In this document: positions 21,306 through 29,479 of the stretch, in pieces
Position numbering within the stretch: position 1 is the first letter of the stretch
How the letters are laid out: each line of letters opens with the position of its first letter
Assembly (NCBI RefSeq): GCF_029625315.1
Contig: NZ_CP121110.1
Location: 1,355,501 to 1,419,500, forward strand
Direction of reading: 5' to 3'
From: Flavobacterium ginsengisoli
GTDB lineage: Bacteria > Bacteroidota > Bacteroidia > Flavobacteriales > Flavobacteriaceae
Length of the DNA: 64,000 nucleotides
The notes under the pieces: generated by a model
The model's database searches: none
What the model was told of the DNA's origin: nothing
What the model saw: only the letters and a program-made list of their open reading frames with translations
Position numbers and translations under genes: made by a program

Positions 21306-22755
21306 GATATTCAGTATATTATTTACAGCCCTATTATACATTTCATGTTCTAAAGATGATTATAAAATAGGCTCTGAAATTGATCCTTACTTAAGATTTA
21401 ATTTTTTAGTTAAAAGCGATAACACACCTCTGGAATACCCAGCTGTAAACGGAAATTTAGTTCCGCAATCAACTTATGAAAACAAAGCCATAAAAACCTT
21501 AAAAGTTCCTGTAGCCTTAACCACACGTGCCTTAAAAGGAACTGTTACTGCCAATTTTAGTGCCGAAACAAATGGTGCTAGTGACAGTTTTAGCTTAAAA
21601 CCTGCTAATCAGCTTTCATTTCAGGGCAGTAAAATAACCGATACTATTTTTGTATCATTCGATAAGAGATGGACTAAAGACCAAAGTATTACGCTAAAAT
21701 TGGAAACCGTTTCTGATCCTGATATTCACATTGGAAATCTGAATACAGAATATCCAAACAATACTTTCAAAATCGATTTAACAAGCGTTGCTACTAATTA
21801 CACATTTCCTGTAACGCAATACAATATAAAAGGCGAAATAGGCGAAAAAATAGATTTTAAAGTAAATTATCCAAATGGATTTTTTCCTGAAGAAATTGAA
21901 AATGCCGAAATTTTTAAATTTCAAAATGGATTCGAATATTCCTTAACACATGACGATTACGGAGATAATAGAACTTCTGTAACCTATCATCTAACCCTTT
22001 TAGAGGATCTTCAAAATGATGATGTTCGATACGAGTCAAAATTAACTTTAATCAATATTCCCAATTATACCGCTACAGGAAACATCAACTTAACTATTGC
22101 AAAACCAATAAAATCAGAAAGAGAGGTTCAAGCATATCCAGCATCTAAATTTACAGATCCTACCAATGCCTTTTTTTTAACGTATGGAGAGCACTGGTTT
22201 AATAATAATGGAAACTGCGCATGGATGACTTTCAATGCTTTAACATTTCCGATTATAGTTACAAAAGACGATCCGAATGCAATATTATACAGCGATAGAG
22301 GAACTACAAATCCTAACGATGATATTTATCACGATGCTTTCAAAATTGGATTTAATGTCGCAAGCGGAACCAACACCGTAAATTCTTTTGGTTTAAAAAG
22401 ATGGTTCTCTAATGAAAGTAATTCTGCAGCGATCTCTCCTGGATTTAATATCACTTCTGCCTTAGAATTTTTTCCAGCAAATGGAAATAGTAAAACTGAA
22501 GGAACTGTTTTGGTAATTCCGCAGGATATTACAATTGGATCTAGCGCCACAAATACTTATCAAATAGCTATTTCAGGAGAAGGAACGTACAAAGAAATTA
22601 GCAACGGTTTATATGAAATTTCATTTGAATTAAAACTTACCAACGACAAACTGTTTGGAGGGACAGTTTCGACACAATACAGAATGTACAACAGTAAAAC
22701 ATATCCAAAACCAACTGCTTTAAGTATTGATTGTCCTAAAGAAGTTACTTTATAA
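21292..22755 (+). CDS. SusE/F-position surface lipoprotein of unknown specificity
   Basis: The start is ATG 21292, inside the end of the SusD gene. The 487-residue protein has a lipobox (LLYISCSKDDYKIG) and a first domain that looks like the Ig-like Calx-beta/DUF1735 type found next to SusD (LKVPVALTTRALKGTVTANF, DTIFVSFDKRWTKDQSITLKL). A unique second half follows, without recognised motifs. By position it probably helps capture the SusCD substrate at the cell surface. No glycoside hydrolase or carbohydrate-binding signature is visible. Confidence 0.65.
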   Translation: MTRIKIFSILFTALLYISCSKDDYKIGSEIDPYLRFNFLVKSDNTPLEYPAVNGNLVPQSTYENKAIKTLKVPVALTTRALKGTVTANFSAETNGASDSFSLKPANQLSFQGSKITDTIFVSFDKRWTKDQSITLKLETVSDPDIHIGNLNTEYPNNTFKIDLTSVATNYTFPVTQYNIKGEIGEKIDFKVNYPNGFFPEEIENAEIFKFQNGFEYSLTHDDYGDNRTSVTYHLTLLEDLQNDDVRYESKLTLINIPNYTATGNINLTIAKPIKSEREVQAYPASKFTDPTNAFFLTYGEHWFNNNGNCAWMTFNALTFPIIVTKDDPNAILYSDRGTTNPNDDIYHDAFKIGFNVASGTNTVNSFGLKRWFSNESNSAAISPGFNITSALEFFPANGNSKTEGTVLVIPQDITIGSSATNTYQIAISGEGTYKEISNGLYEISFELKLTNDKLFGGTVSTQYRMYNSKTYPKPTALSIDCPKEVTL

Positions 22756-22882
22756 TTGTGAATTATGAATTGTGAATGTTGTGCATAGTCAACTTTGTCA
22801 AAGTTTTCGGAAGTTAAGGCTGCCTGACTGTGACTCAAAACTTGCAACTTGAAACAAAATAAAAAAACAAAACAAAAGAGAA

Positions 22883-24025
22883 TTGAAAAAACTCATCATC
22901 CCAATCTTATTCCTGCTAAGCTTAACGGCTTATAAAAGCTTGGAAAATCCTGATTACATCGATATTCAGGAATTAAGGAAACGCTATTCCAGCGGAGATG
23001 CTTCAAAATGGCCTGCTGCGGCACTACATGAAAATATCGATAAATCAAAATTTCAAGATATTGGTGTGCTTCCTGCAGTTCCTTATCCTGCTTATAATCC
23101 GTATTCAAAAGAAAAAGAAAGTTTGGGAAAGATTCTATTTTTTGATCCGAGATTATCTCGAAGCGGACAAATTGCCTGCGCTTCTTGTCACAATCCAGAA
23201 TTGGGATGGACCGATAATCTCACGCGTTCTTTTGGCCATGACCGTCAAACGGGAAAACGTAACTCTATGACGATTTTAAATTCAGCATATGCCACTTCTT
23301 TATTTTGGGACGGAAGAGCTTCTAGTCTAGAAGATCAAGCGCAGTTTCCTGTTCAAGATCCTTTAGAAATGAATGAGAAACTGACAATTGCAGTTGACAA
23401 AATTGCCAAAATAAAAGGCTACAATTCGCTGTTTACAGAAGCTTTTGGCGATAAAAAAGTAACTCTAGAGCGAATTCAATATGCCATTGCCACTTTCGAA
23501 AGATCAATTAATAGTCCTAAAAGCAAATTTGATCAGTTTGTAAGCGGAAAATCAGATATTTATACCGATCAACAAGTAAAAGGAATGCATTTATTTAGAA
23601 CCAAAGCACAATGCATAAATTGCCATAATACGCCTTATTTCAGCGATAATCAATTTCATAACGACGGCCAAACTTTATTCGGAACAAAAAATGAAGATTT
23701 CGGACGTTATAATGTTACTAAAGATGTAAAAGATATCGGCAAATTTAGAACTCCAACACTTCGTGAAGTCGCTAACACAAAACCATGGATGCATCATGGG
23801 CATTTCCCAACTTTATTAGATGTTGTAGAGTTATACAATTTAGGAAATCCTTCTCCAATTCAAAAGAAATATCTAGGAACTGCTAGAGATTCTCTCATTC
23901 CAAAAGTAGATCCAATGCTAAGAAAACTAGATTTGAGCAAAGAAGAGATTGGCGATTTATTAGCTTTTATCGAGACTTTAAGCACGCCAACGAGAAGAAT
24001 CATTATTCCTGAAATGCCAAAATAA
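22883..24025 (+). CDS. Di-haem cytochrome-c peroxidase / MauG-family protein
   Basis: The frame begins at a TTG (22883) after AAGAGAA, giving MKKLIIPILFLLSLTAYKS as a signal peptide; no ATG is available nearby. The 380-residue protein carries two c-type haem sites, CASCH (about residue 97) and CINCH (about 252), both in the periplasmic peroxidase/MauG arrangement, plus LGKILFFDPRLSRSG and KFRTPTLREVANTKPWMHHG. Members reduce hydrogen peroxide or oxidise protein or small-molecule substrates with electrons from cytochrome c. It follows the SusCD lipoprotein by 127 bases and ends in a terminator, so it may be the last gene of that transcript. Confidence 0.9.
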   Translation: MKKLIIPILFLLSLTAYKSLENPDYIDIQELRKRYSSGDASKWPAAALHENIDKSKFQDIGVLPAVPYPAYNPYSKEKESLGKILFFDPRLSRSGQIACASCHNPELGWTDNLTRSFGHDRQTGKRNSMTILNSAYATSLFWDGRASSLEDQAQFPVQDPLEMNEKLTIAVDKIAKIKGYNSLFTEAFGDKKVTLERIQYAIATFERSINSPKSKFDQFVSGKSDIYTDQQVKGMHLFRTKAQCINCHNTPYFSDNQFHNDGQTLFGTKNEDFGRYNVTKDVKDIGKFRTPTLREVANTKPWMHHGHFPTLLDVVELYNLGNPSPIQKKYLGTARDSLIPKVDPMLRKLDLSKEEIGDLLAFIETLSTPTRRIIIPEMPK

Positions 24026-24069
24026 GTTAGTTGATGATTTGCATTTGCCCCAAAATTTGCAAATCTGTT

Positions 24070-24104
24070 AAGCCCATTTCTTTTTATGAAATGGGCTTTT
24101 TTTT
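24070..24104 (+). terminator. Rho-independent terminator after the peroxidase
   Basis: The stem AAGCCCATTTC / GAAATGGGCTT has a seven-base loop and a T run. It separates the peroxidase transcript from the sulfatase gene. Confidence 0.85.
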
Positions 24105-24135
24105 GTTTCTAAAATTCATCTTTTCAATATATTTG
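24102..24135 (+). promoter_or_regulatory. Candidate promoter for the sulfatase
   Basis: TTTG at 24102-24105 and TATATTTG at 24128-24135 are separated by 22 bases, close to the flavobacterial -33/-7 pattern. With the terminator just before, this suggests the sulfatase has its own transcript. Confidence 0.5.
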
Positions 24136-24191
24136 TGATCAACCAAACTTACACGCCATGCAATTATTTATTATCTCAAAAACCACAAATT

Positions 24192-25647
24192 ATGAAAAGA
24201 AGCTTCTTCTTGATCTTGCTTTCTGCAATTTCCTCTTTAGGCATTGCACAAAGTAAAAACCCTACTTCTAAACCCAACATCATTATCATCAACATGGATG
24301 ATATGGGTTATGGCGACACCGAACCGTATGGAATGACGGGAGTTAACACTCCACATTTTAATCAGATCGCTGAAGAAGGAATGCGTTTGACTAACTTTAA
24401 TGCTGGACAAGCCATTTGTACGGCGTCTAGAGCTGCTTTGCTAACGGGCTGCTATCCAAACCGAATCGGAATGTCGGGCGTATTGCTTCCTGGAGCCAAA
24501 CATGCTTTAAATCCGAATGAGGAAACTATTGCGTCACTTTTAAAGAAAAACGGATATAAAACCGCCAATTATGGCAAATGGCATTTGGGTAACGAATTAC
24601 CGTACTGGCCAACTAACTATGGCTTTGATGAGTTTTTCGGAATCCCTTATTCTCACGATGTTTGGCCAATTGATTACGACGGCTATTCGAAAGTTACAGA
24701 CGCAAAAGATATGCGTTCAAGCTTCCCTCCGCTTCCATTAATAAATAATACAACGATTATTGATACAATTGAAAACATTAAAGATGCTTCAAAATTAACG
24801 ACTCTTTTTACCGAAAAAGCAATTGGTTTCATCCAAAAAAACAAAAAAAATCCGTTCTTTTTATATCTCACTCATCCTTTACCTCACGCGCCTTTGGCAG
24901 TTTCAGACAAATTTAAGGGCAAAAGCGATTTAGGACTTTTTGGCGATGTAATTATGGAACTGGATTGGTCTATTGGCGAAATCATAAGCACTTTAGACAA
25001 AGAAGGACTTGCCAATAACACCGTTTTAATTGTAACCAGCGATAATGGACCTTGGCTTGTTTTTGGTGATAATGCCGGATCTTCGGGAGGTTTTAGAGAA
25101 GGAAAATCTACCACTTGGGAAGGCGGTACAAGGGTTCCGTTTTTAATTCGCTGGCCAGGAAAAATAAAAAATGGTACCGTAAACAGTTCTCTAATGACCA
25201 ATATGGATTTATTGCCCACTATTGCTCGCAATTACTGGCGCATCGTTACCAAAAAACCAAATTGACGGTTTAAATTTTCTTCCTTTATTGACGGGAAAAA
25301 CGACTAAAGGGCCAAGAGAAGTTTTCTATTATTATTTTGGAGTTGGAAGCAATAATCTAGAAGCTATTCGTTACAAACATTGGAAATTGGTTTTCCCTCA
25401 TAAAGGCACAACTTATAATAAAAAACTGCAAGGAAAAGACGGTTATCGTGGCGAAGGCGCTTCTGCAGAATTCCCAATGGCACTTTACGATTTAGCACAC
25501 GATCCAGGAGAAGTACGAGATGTACAACAATTATATCCTGAAATTGTAGCCGAAATTCAGAAAATTGCCGAGACAGCACGAGAAGATCTTGGCGACGATT
25601 TGAATCATAAGATTGGAAAAAATATTAGAAAACCTGCAACATACTAA
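24192..25647 (+). CDS. Formylglycine-type sulfatase, frame broken at 25227
   Basis: The start is ATG 24192 (MKRSFFLILLSAISSLGIAQ, a signal peptide). Two frames become one 484-residue enzyme when the extra C at 25227 is removed (GCTCGCAATT to GCTGCAATT, GCAGC on the other strand), restoring LLPTIAAITGASLPKNQ. Key sites are the metal-binding NMDDMGYGD, the maturation motif CTASR within AICTASRAALLTGCYPNR (Cys converted to formylglycine), GKWHLG, and TSDNGPW. It hydrolyses sulfate esters in the periplasm or outside. No anaerobic or aerobic maturase is encoded nearby. Its position after SusCD suggests it acts on the imported or captured compound. Confidence 0.88.
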
Positions 25648-25653
25648 AACACA

Positions 25654-25682
25654 AAAGCTCGATAGTAATCGAGCTTTTTTAT
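25654..25682 (+). terminator. Rho-independent terminator after the sulfatase
   Basis: The stem AAAGCTCGAT / ATCGAGCTTT with a four-base loop is followed by T residues. Confidence 0.8.
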
Positions 25683-25861
25683 TTAAATGCAAAGATTAAA
25701 TATGAAAGATTTTTTAATAATCTCGTAACAAAAACAGTTTGTCCTTTTTGTAGCTTTAATATATGATTTTAAGTTACCTTTTAACGTCAATCAATACTTA
25801 TTAATTATTCTTTCATTGATGCATAAAATAGCGCTGTAAGTCTAATATAATTGACGTTTCT

Positions 25862-25869
25862 TAAATTTG
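25862..25869 (+). promoter_or_regulatory. Candidate -7 element for the VOC gene
   Basis: TAAATTTG matches TAnnTTTG and lies about 46 bases before the VOC start. No convincing -33 element was found. Confidence 0.35.
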
Positions 25870-25915
25870 TTCGTCAATCAAAAAGAAGCTTTTTCTTTTA
25901 TAAAAATATACTACG

Positions 25916-26566
25916 ATGAGAATAGATCAAATACAAATCAAAACAAGCGATATTCAAAAAACGAAAGCATTTTATCAGAATATTTTTGGCCTTTTTATTC
26001 TGGAAAATGATCAAAAATCGATCACGTTTCAGGCTGGAACTTCCATTTTAAAATTTATTGAAGATCCTAGCTTTGATTCTATATATCATTTTGCTTTTAA
26101 TATTCCTGAGAATCAGCTTGAAGAAGCCATTCAATGGTGCAAAGACAAAGTTGATTTAATTGTTTTGGAAGATAAAAGTGTCGTGACGAATTTTGAAAAT
26201 TGGAATGCGCATTCTATTTATTTCTTCGATCACAATGGAAATTTACTGGAATTTATTGCTAGACATGATCTTAACAACGAACAAGTTGGCGACTTCAACG
26301 CTGCATCTATTTTAAGCATTAGCGAAATCGGAATTGTTACGGAAAGTCCATTACAATTAGGAAATCAATTAATTGAAGAACACGGATTGCATTTCTTTAC
26401 TCAAAATACAAATACTGAAAAATTTGTCGCAATTGGCGATCATGAAGGTTTATTAATTCTCGTTCAGCCCACTAGAAATTGGTATCCAACTCAAATTCCT
26501 TCTGAAAGTAATCCTGTGAAAATTACTTTGGAGAATAATGAAAATATAATTGAATTGGATTTTTAG
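25916..26566 (+). CDS. VOC-superfamily (glyoxalase/dioxygenase fold) protein
   Basis: This 216-residue protein begins MRIDQIQIKTSDIQKTKAFY, the typical first beta-alpha unit of the vicinal-oxygen-chelate fold. It has a conserved end of the first domain, SIYFFDHNGNLLEFIARHD, with a Glu that could bind metal. A second, more divergent repeat follows from about residue 135. The His expected at the first metal position is not obvious. Substrate is unknown. The tautomerase gene follows by 45 bases and may be in the same transcript. Confidence 0.75.
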   Translation: MRIDQIQIKTSDIQKTKAFYQNIFGLFILENDQKSITFQAGTSILKFIEDPSFDSIYHFAFNIPENQLEEAIQWCKDKVDLIVLEDKSVVTNFENWNAHSIYFFDHNGNLLEFIARHDLNNEQVGDFNAASILSISEIGIVTESPLQLGNQLIEEHGLHFFTQNTNTEKFVAIGDHEGLLILVQPTRNWYPTQIPSESNPVKITLENNENIIELDF

Positions 26567-26611
26567 TAATTAAAAGTTCCGTAATTTTATTTAAAATTTA
26601 AATGAATTAAA

Positions 26612-27010
26612 ATGCCTTTCGTTAGAATCAGTCTACCAAAAACGCTTTCCCTTAAAACCAAAAATAATATTTCAGAAGCGGTACATCAATCTTTGATTGA
26701 AGAATTTAATATTCCTGTAGATGATTATTTTCATGTTATTGAAGAATTAGAGTTTCATCAGATAAAATATCCTAAAAGTTATTTAGGGATTTCACATTCT
26801 GAAGAAATCGTTTATGTGCAAATAACTGCTGGACAAGGAAGAACCTTAGAACAAAAGAGAAAATTGTATCATCAAATAGCAACAAAAATTAGTACCTCAA
26901 CAGAAATTACAATCAATAATGTAATAATCGTTTTGCTCGAAAATAATGGTCTGGAAAATTGGTCTTTTGGTAATGGAGAAATTCAAGAGCCAAAGCACTT
27001 AAAGAAATAA
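26612..27010 (+). CDS. Tautomerase-superfamily protein
   Basis: This 132-residue protein begins MPFVRISLPKTLSLKTKNNI. After Met removal, Pro1 would be the catalytic base of the 4-oxalocrotonate tautomerase superfamily. The length suits a fused two-unit subunit, with the second unit around VYVQITAGQGRTLEQKRKLY. It would convert keto-enol isomers; the natural substrate is unknown. A convergent terminator shared with the metal ATPase follows. Confidence 0.8.
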   Translation: MPFVRISLPKTLSLKTKNNISEAVHQSLIEEFNIPVDDYFHVIEELEFHQIKYPKSYLGISHSEEIVYVQITAGQGRTLEQKRKLYHQIATKISTSTEITINNVIIVLLENNGLENWSFGNGEIQEPKHLKK

Positions 27011-27021
27011 TTCTAAATATA

Positions 27022-27055
27022 AAAAGCCCAATTCAAACAAATGAATTGGGCTTTT
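27022..27055. terminator. Bidirectional terminator
   Basis: The fourteen-base stem AAAAGCCCAATTCA / TGAATTGGGCTTTT has a six-base loop and lies between the convergent tautomerase and P-type ATPase genes. It has A and T tracts for both directions. Confidence 0.85.
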
Positions 27056-27075
27056 CTATATAACTCAAATAATTA

Positions 27076-29076
27076 TTAAAACTTCATTCTCTGAATCCTA
27101 ACCGCATTCAAAATTGCTAAAAGCGCCACGCCAACATCGGCAAAAACAGCTTCCCACATTGTTGCAAGTCCGCCAGCGCCAAGAATTAATACAAAAGCTT
27201 TTACTACAAAAGCCAATGTAATATTTTGCCAAACAATCTTTTTAGTTTGTTTTCCGATGTTAATAGCCATTGCAATTTTACTCGGTTTATCGTCCTGAAT
27301 TACAATATCAGCAGTTTCGATTGTGGCATCACTTCCTAAACCACCCATTGCAATCCCGACTGTACTTAAAGCAATTACAGGCGCATCGTTAACACCATCG
27401 CCAACAAAGGCAATCGTTTCATTTTTAGCTTTAATTTCGTTGACTTTATTTACTTTATCTTCTGGAAGCAAATCGCCAAAAGCATTCTTAATACCGACTT
27501 TATCAGCTACAAACTGAACGACATTAGACTTATCGCCACTTAACATCGTCAATTTTACTCCTAAAGCTTTTAGTTTAGAAACCGTTTCTTTCGCATCTTC
27601 TTTAATTTCATCCGCAATAGTCAAATAACCTGCAAATTTACCTCCGTAAGCAATTGCAATTGTAGTGTAAACGATTGTTGAAGGATCGATATCATACGAA
27701 ATGTTGAACTTATCCAATAATTTAAAATTCCCGACATGTAAATCTTTCTCCTTGTATGTAGCTTTTAATCCGTGTCCTGAAATTTCTTCAATATCTTTCA
27801 ATTCTACCGAAGAATCAACGGTTCCAACATGATTATGAATTGCTGTTGCCACAGGATGAGAACTTTTATTTTCTAAAACATTAACCAGTTTTAAAATTTC
27901 GTCTTTATCAAATTCTGGTTTTATAATGACATCCTGAACTTTAAAAACACCTTCTGTCATCGTTCCCGTTTTGTCAACTACAACATTTTGAATCGTCGAA
28001 ATACTGTCTAAGAAATTACTTCCTTTAAACAAAATTCCGTTTCTGCTTGCAGCGCCAATTCCTCCAAAATAACCAAGCGGAATACTGATAACTAAAGCAC
28101 AAGGACAAGAAATAACTAAGAAAACTAATGCTCTATATAACCAATCGGTAAAAACATAATTAGACACAAAAAGCATTGGAACCAAACAAATTGCAATTGC
28201 CAAATACACTACAATTGGTGTATATATTTTTGCAAACTTTCTAATAAATAACTCCGCAGGCGCTTTTTTTGCAGTGGCATTTTGAACCAATTCCAGAATT
28301 TTAGACAACTTACTATCGCTGTAAGCTGTTGTTACTTTTACTTCGATAATAGTATTTCCGTTTATCATCCCTGCCAAAACAGTATCGCCTTTCTTTTTGG
28401 TAGCCGGCTTACTTTCTCCTGTTAAAGCAACTGTATTTACAAAAGCAGAATCGGATAACAATTCGCCATCCAAACCTAATTTTTCTCCAGCTTTAAGCTG
28501 AATAATAGCTCCAATCTGAACGTCTTTGGCTTTGACTTTTACGGCAACATTATTTTCTAAAATATGCACCTCATCAGGACGCTGATCTAGCAGTTTTTTA
28601 ATGCTTGTTTTTGCTCTCTTAACTGCCATTCCTTGAAAAGTTTCTCCAATCGTATAAAACAGCATTACTGCAACGCCTTCGGGATATTCGCCTATTGCAA
28701 ATGCGCCAATAGTAGCAATGCACATGAGAAAAAACTCCGAAAAAACGTCTCCTTTTAAAATGCTTTCGTAAGCTTCTCTCAAAACAGGAATTCCAACAGG
28801 AAGATATGCAATTGCATACCATACAATTCTAACATATCCCGCAAACCATTCTTGCTTAAAATAGTTGTCAAAAGCAATTCCTACAATCAGTAAAACAAAA
28901 GATATTATGGATGGCAGAAATAGTTTAAAAAGACCTCCATCTACATTGTGTTCGTGGTCGTGTCCTCCGTGATCATGTCCGTCATTTTCAGTGTGAACAG
29001 GTTCATCATGAGAACAGCAGCAGGAAGGTTTGGCTTTATTTTTTGTACTTTTTACTTCTTTATCTTGATGTATCAT
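27076..29076 (-). CDS. P1B-type heavy-metal ATPase (Zn/Cd/Pb class)
   Basis: The start is taken as ATG 29076 (MIHQDKEVKSTKN), not the ATG at 29130, because the extra 18 codons would be read through a palindromic repeat. The 666-residue pump has a Cys/His-rich N-terminal tail (SCCCSHDE, then GHDHGGHDHEHN) instead of a folded metal-binding domain. It also has membrane helices, the metal-site CPC in VISCPCALVIS, phosphorylation site DKTGTMTEG, HP dipeptide in KSSHPVATAI, and hinge GDGVNDAP. CPC with this His-rich tail suits Zn/Cd/Pb export. It is the last gene of the metal-efflux locus but lies beyond a 400-base repeat-filled gap. Confidence 0.9.
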   Translation of the reverse strand: MIHQDKEVKSTKNKAKPSCCCSHDEPVHTENDGHDHGGHDHEHNVDGGLFKLFLPSIISFVLLIVGIAFDNYFKQEWFAGYVRIVWYAIAYLPVGIPVLREAYESILKGDVFSEFFLMCIATIGAFAIGEYPEGVAVMLFYTIGETFQGMAVKRAKTSIKKLLDQRPDEVHILENNVAVKVKAKDVQIGAIIQLKAGEKLGLDGELLSDSAFVNTVALTGESKPATKKKGDTVLAGMINGNTIIEVKVTTAYSDSKLSKILELVQNATAKKAPAELFIRKFAKIYTPIVVYLAIAICLVPMLFVSNYVFTDWLYRALVFLVISCPCALVISIPLGYFGGIGAASRNGILFKGSNFLDSISTIQNVVVDKTGTMTEGVFKVQDVIIKPEFDKDEILKLVNVLENKSSHPVATAIHNHVGTVDSSVELKDIEEISGHGLKATYKEKDLHVGNFKLLDKFNISYDIDPSTIVYTTIAIAYGGKFAGYLTIADEIKEDAKETVSKLKALGVKLTMLSGDKSNVVQFVADKVGIKNAFGDLLPEDKVNKVNEIKAKNETIAFVGDGVNDAPVIALSTVGIAMGGLGSDATIETADIVIQDDKPSKIAMAINIGKQTKKIVWQNITLAFVVKAFVLILGAGGLATMWEAVFADVGVALLAILNAVRIQRMKF

Positions 29077-29097
29077 TTTTTGAATTTCAGGTTTAAT

Positions 29098-29113
29098 CCC
29101 GATAGCTATCGGG
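29098..29113. repeat. Perfect palindrome CCCGATAGCTATCGGG
   Basis: A perfect 16-base palindrome lies 22 bases upstream of the ATPase start. If translation began at the upstream ATG it would encode VPIAIGI. Palindromes of this type recur in Bacteroidetes genomes as dispersed elements. It could also be an operator, since it sits in the leader. Confidence 0.6.
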
Positions 29114-29221
29114 ACAAGTTTTATGTTCACAAAACTTTGTTTAAATTATGTCCTAAATTTAAGCATTTTGTATTAAAGTTTATTGCCGCAGAGGCACTAA
29201 GTTTTTATTTAACTATGGCGA

Positions 29222-29425
29222 ATTAATTTCGCAAAGTCGCAAAGACGCATAGTTTTTTCTCATTTTATGTCATTTCGACGAAGGAGAAATCTCCGCGAGA
29301 AACTCCACAAAGATTGGATTTTAGGAACAGAGCTACTTACGGAGATTTCTCCTTCGTTGAAATGACAAATAATACGTTTATTCTCTATATAAAAAACTTT
29401 GCGTCTTTGCGCCTTTGCGAGCAAA
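29222..29425. repeat. Composite nested palindrome of two repeat families
   Basis: Outer arms (TTCGCAAAGTCGCAAAGACG and CTTTGCGTCTTTGCG) enclose a second palindrome with arms GTCATTTCGACGAAGGAGAA and TTCTCCTTCGTTGAAATGAC. One repeat family thus appears to have inserted inside another. It fills the gap between the ATPase and CzcB genes; further CTTAGTATCTTAGCATCTT units follow at about 29450-29472. Confidence 0.65.
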
Positions 29426-29479
29426 TTCCACTCCAACAAAAAAACTTAGTCCCTTAGTATCTTAGCATCTTTAAAAAAA

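Noticed and set aside
29401..29425. GCGAGC at 29417-29422 as another damaged GCAGC
   Set aside because: It lies in non-coding repeat sequence whose family often reads TTTGCGAG, so there is no frame to test it.
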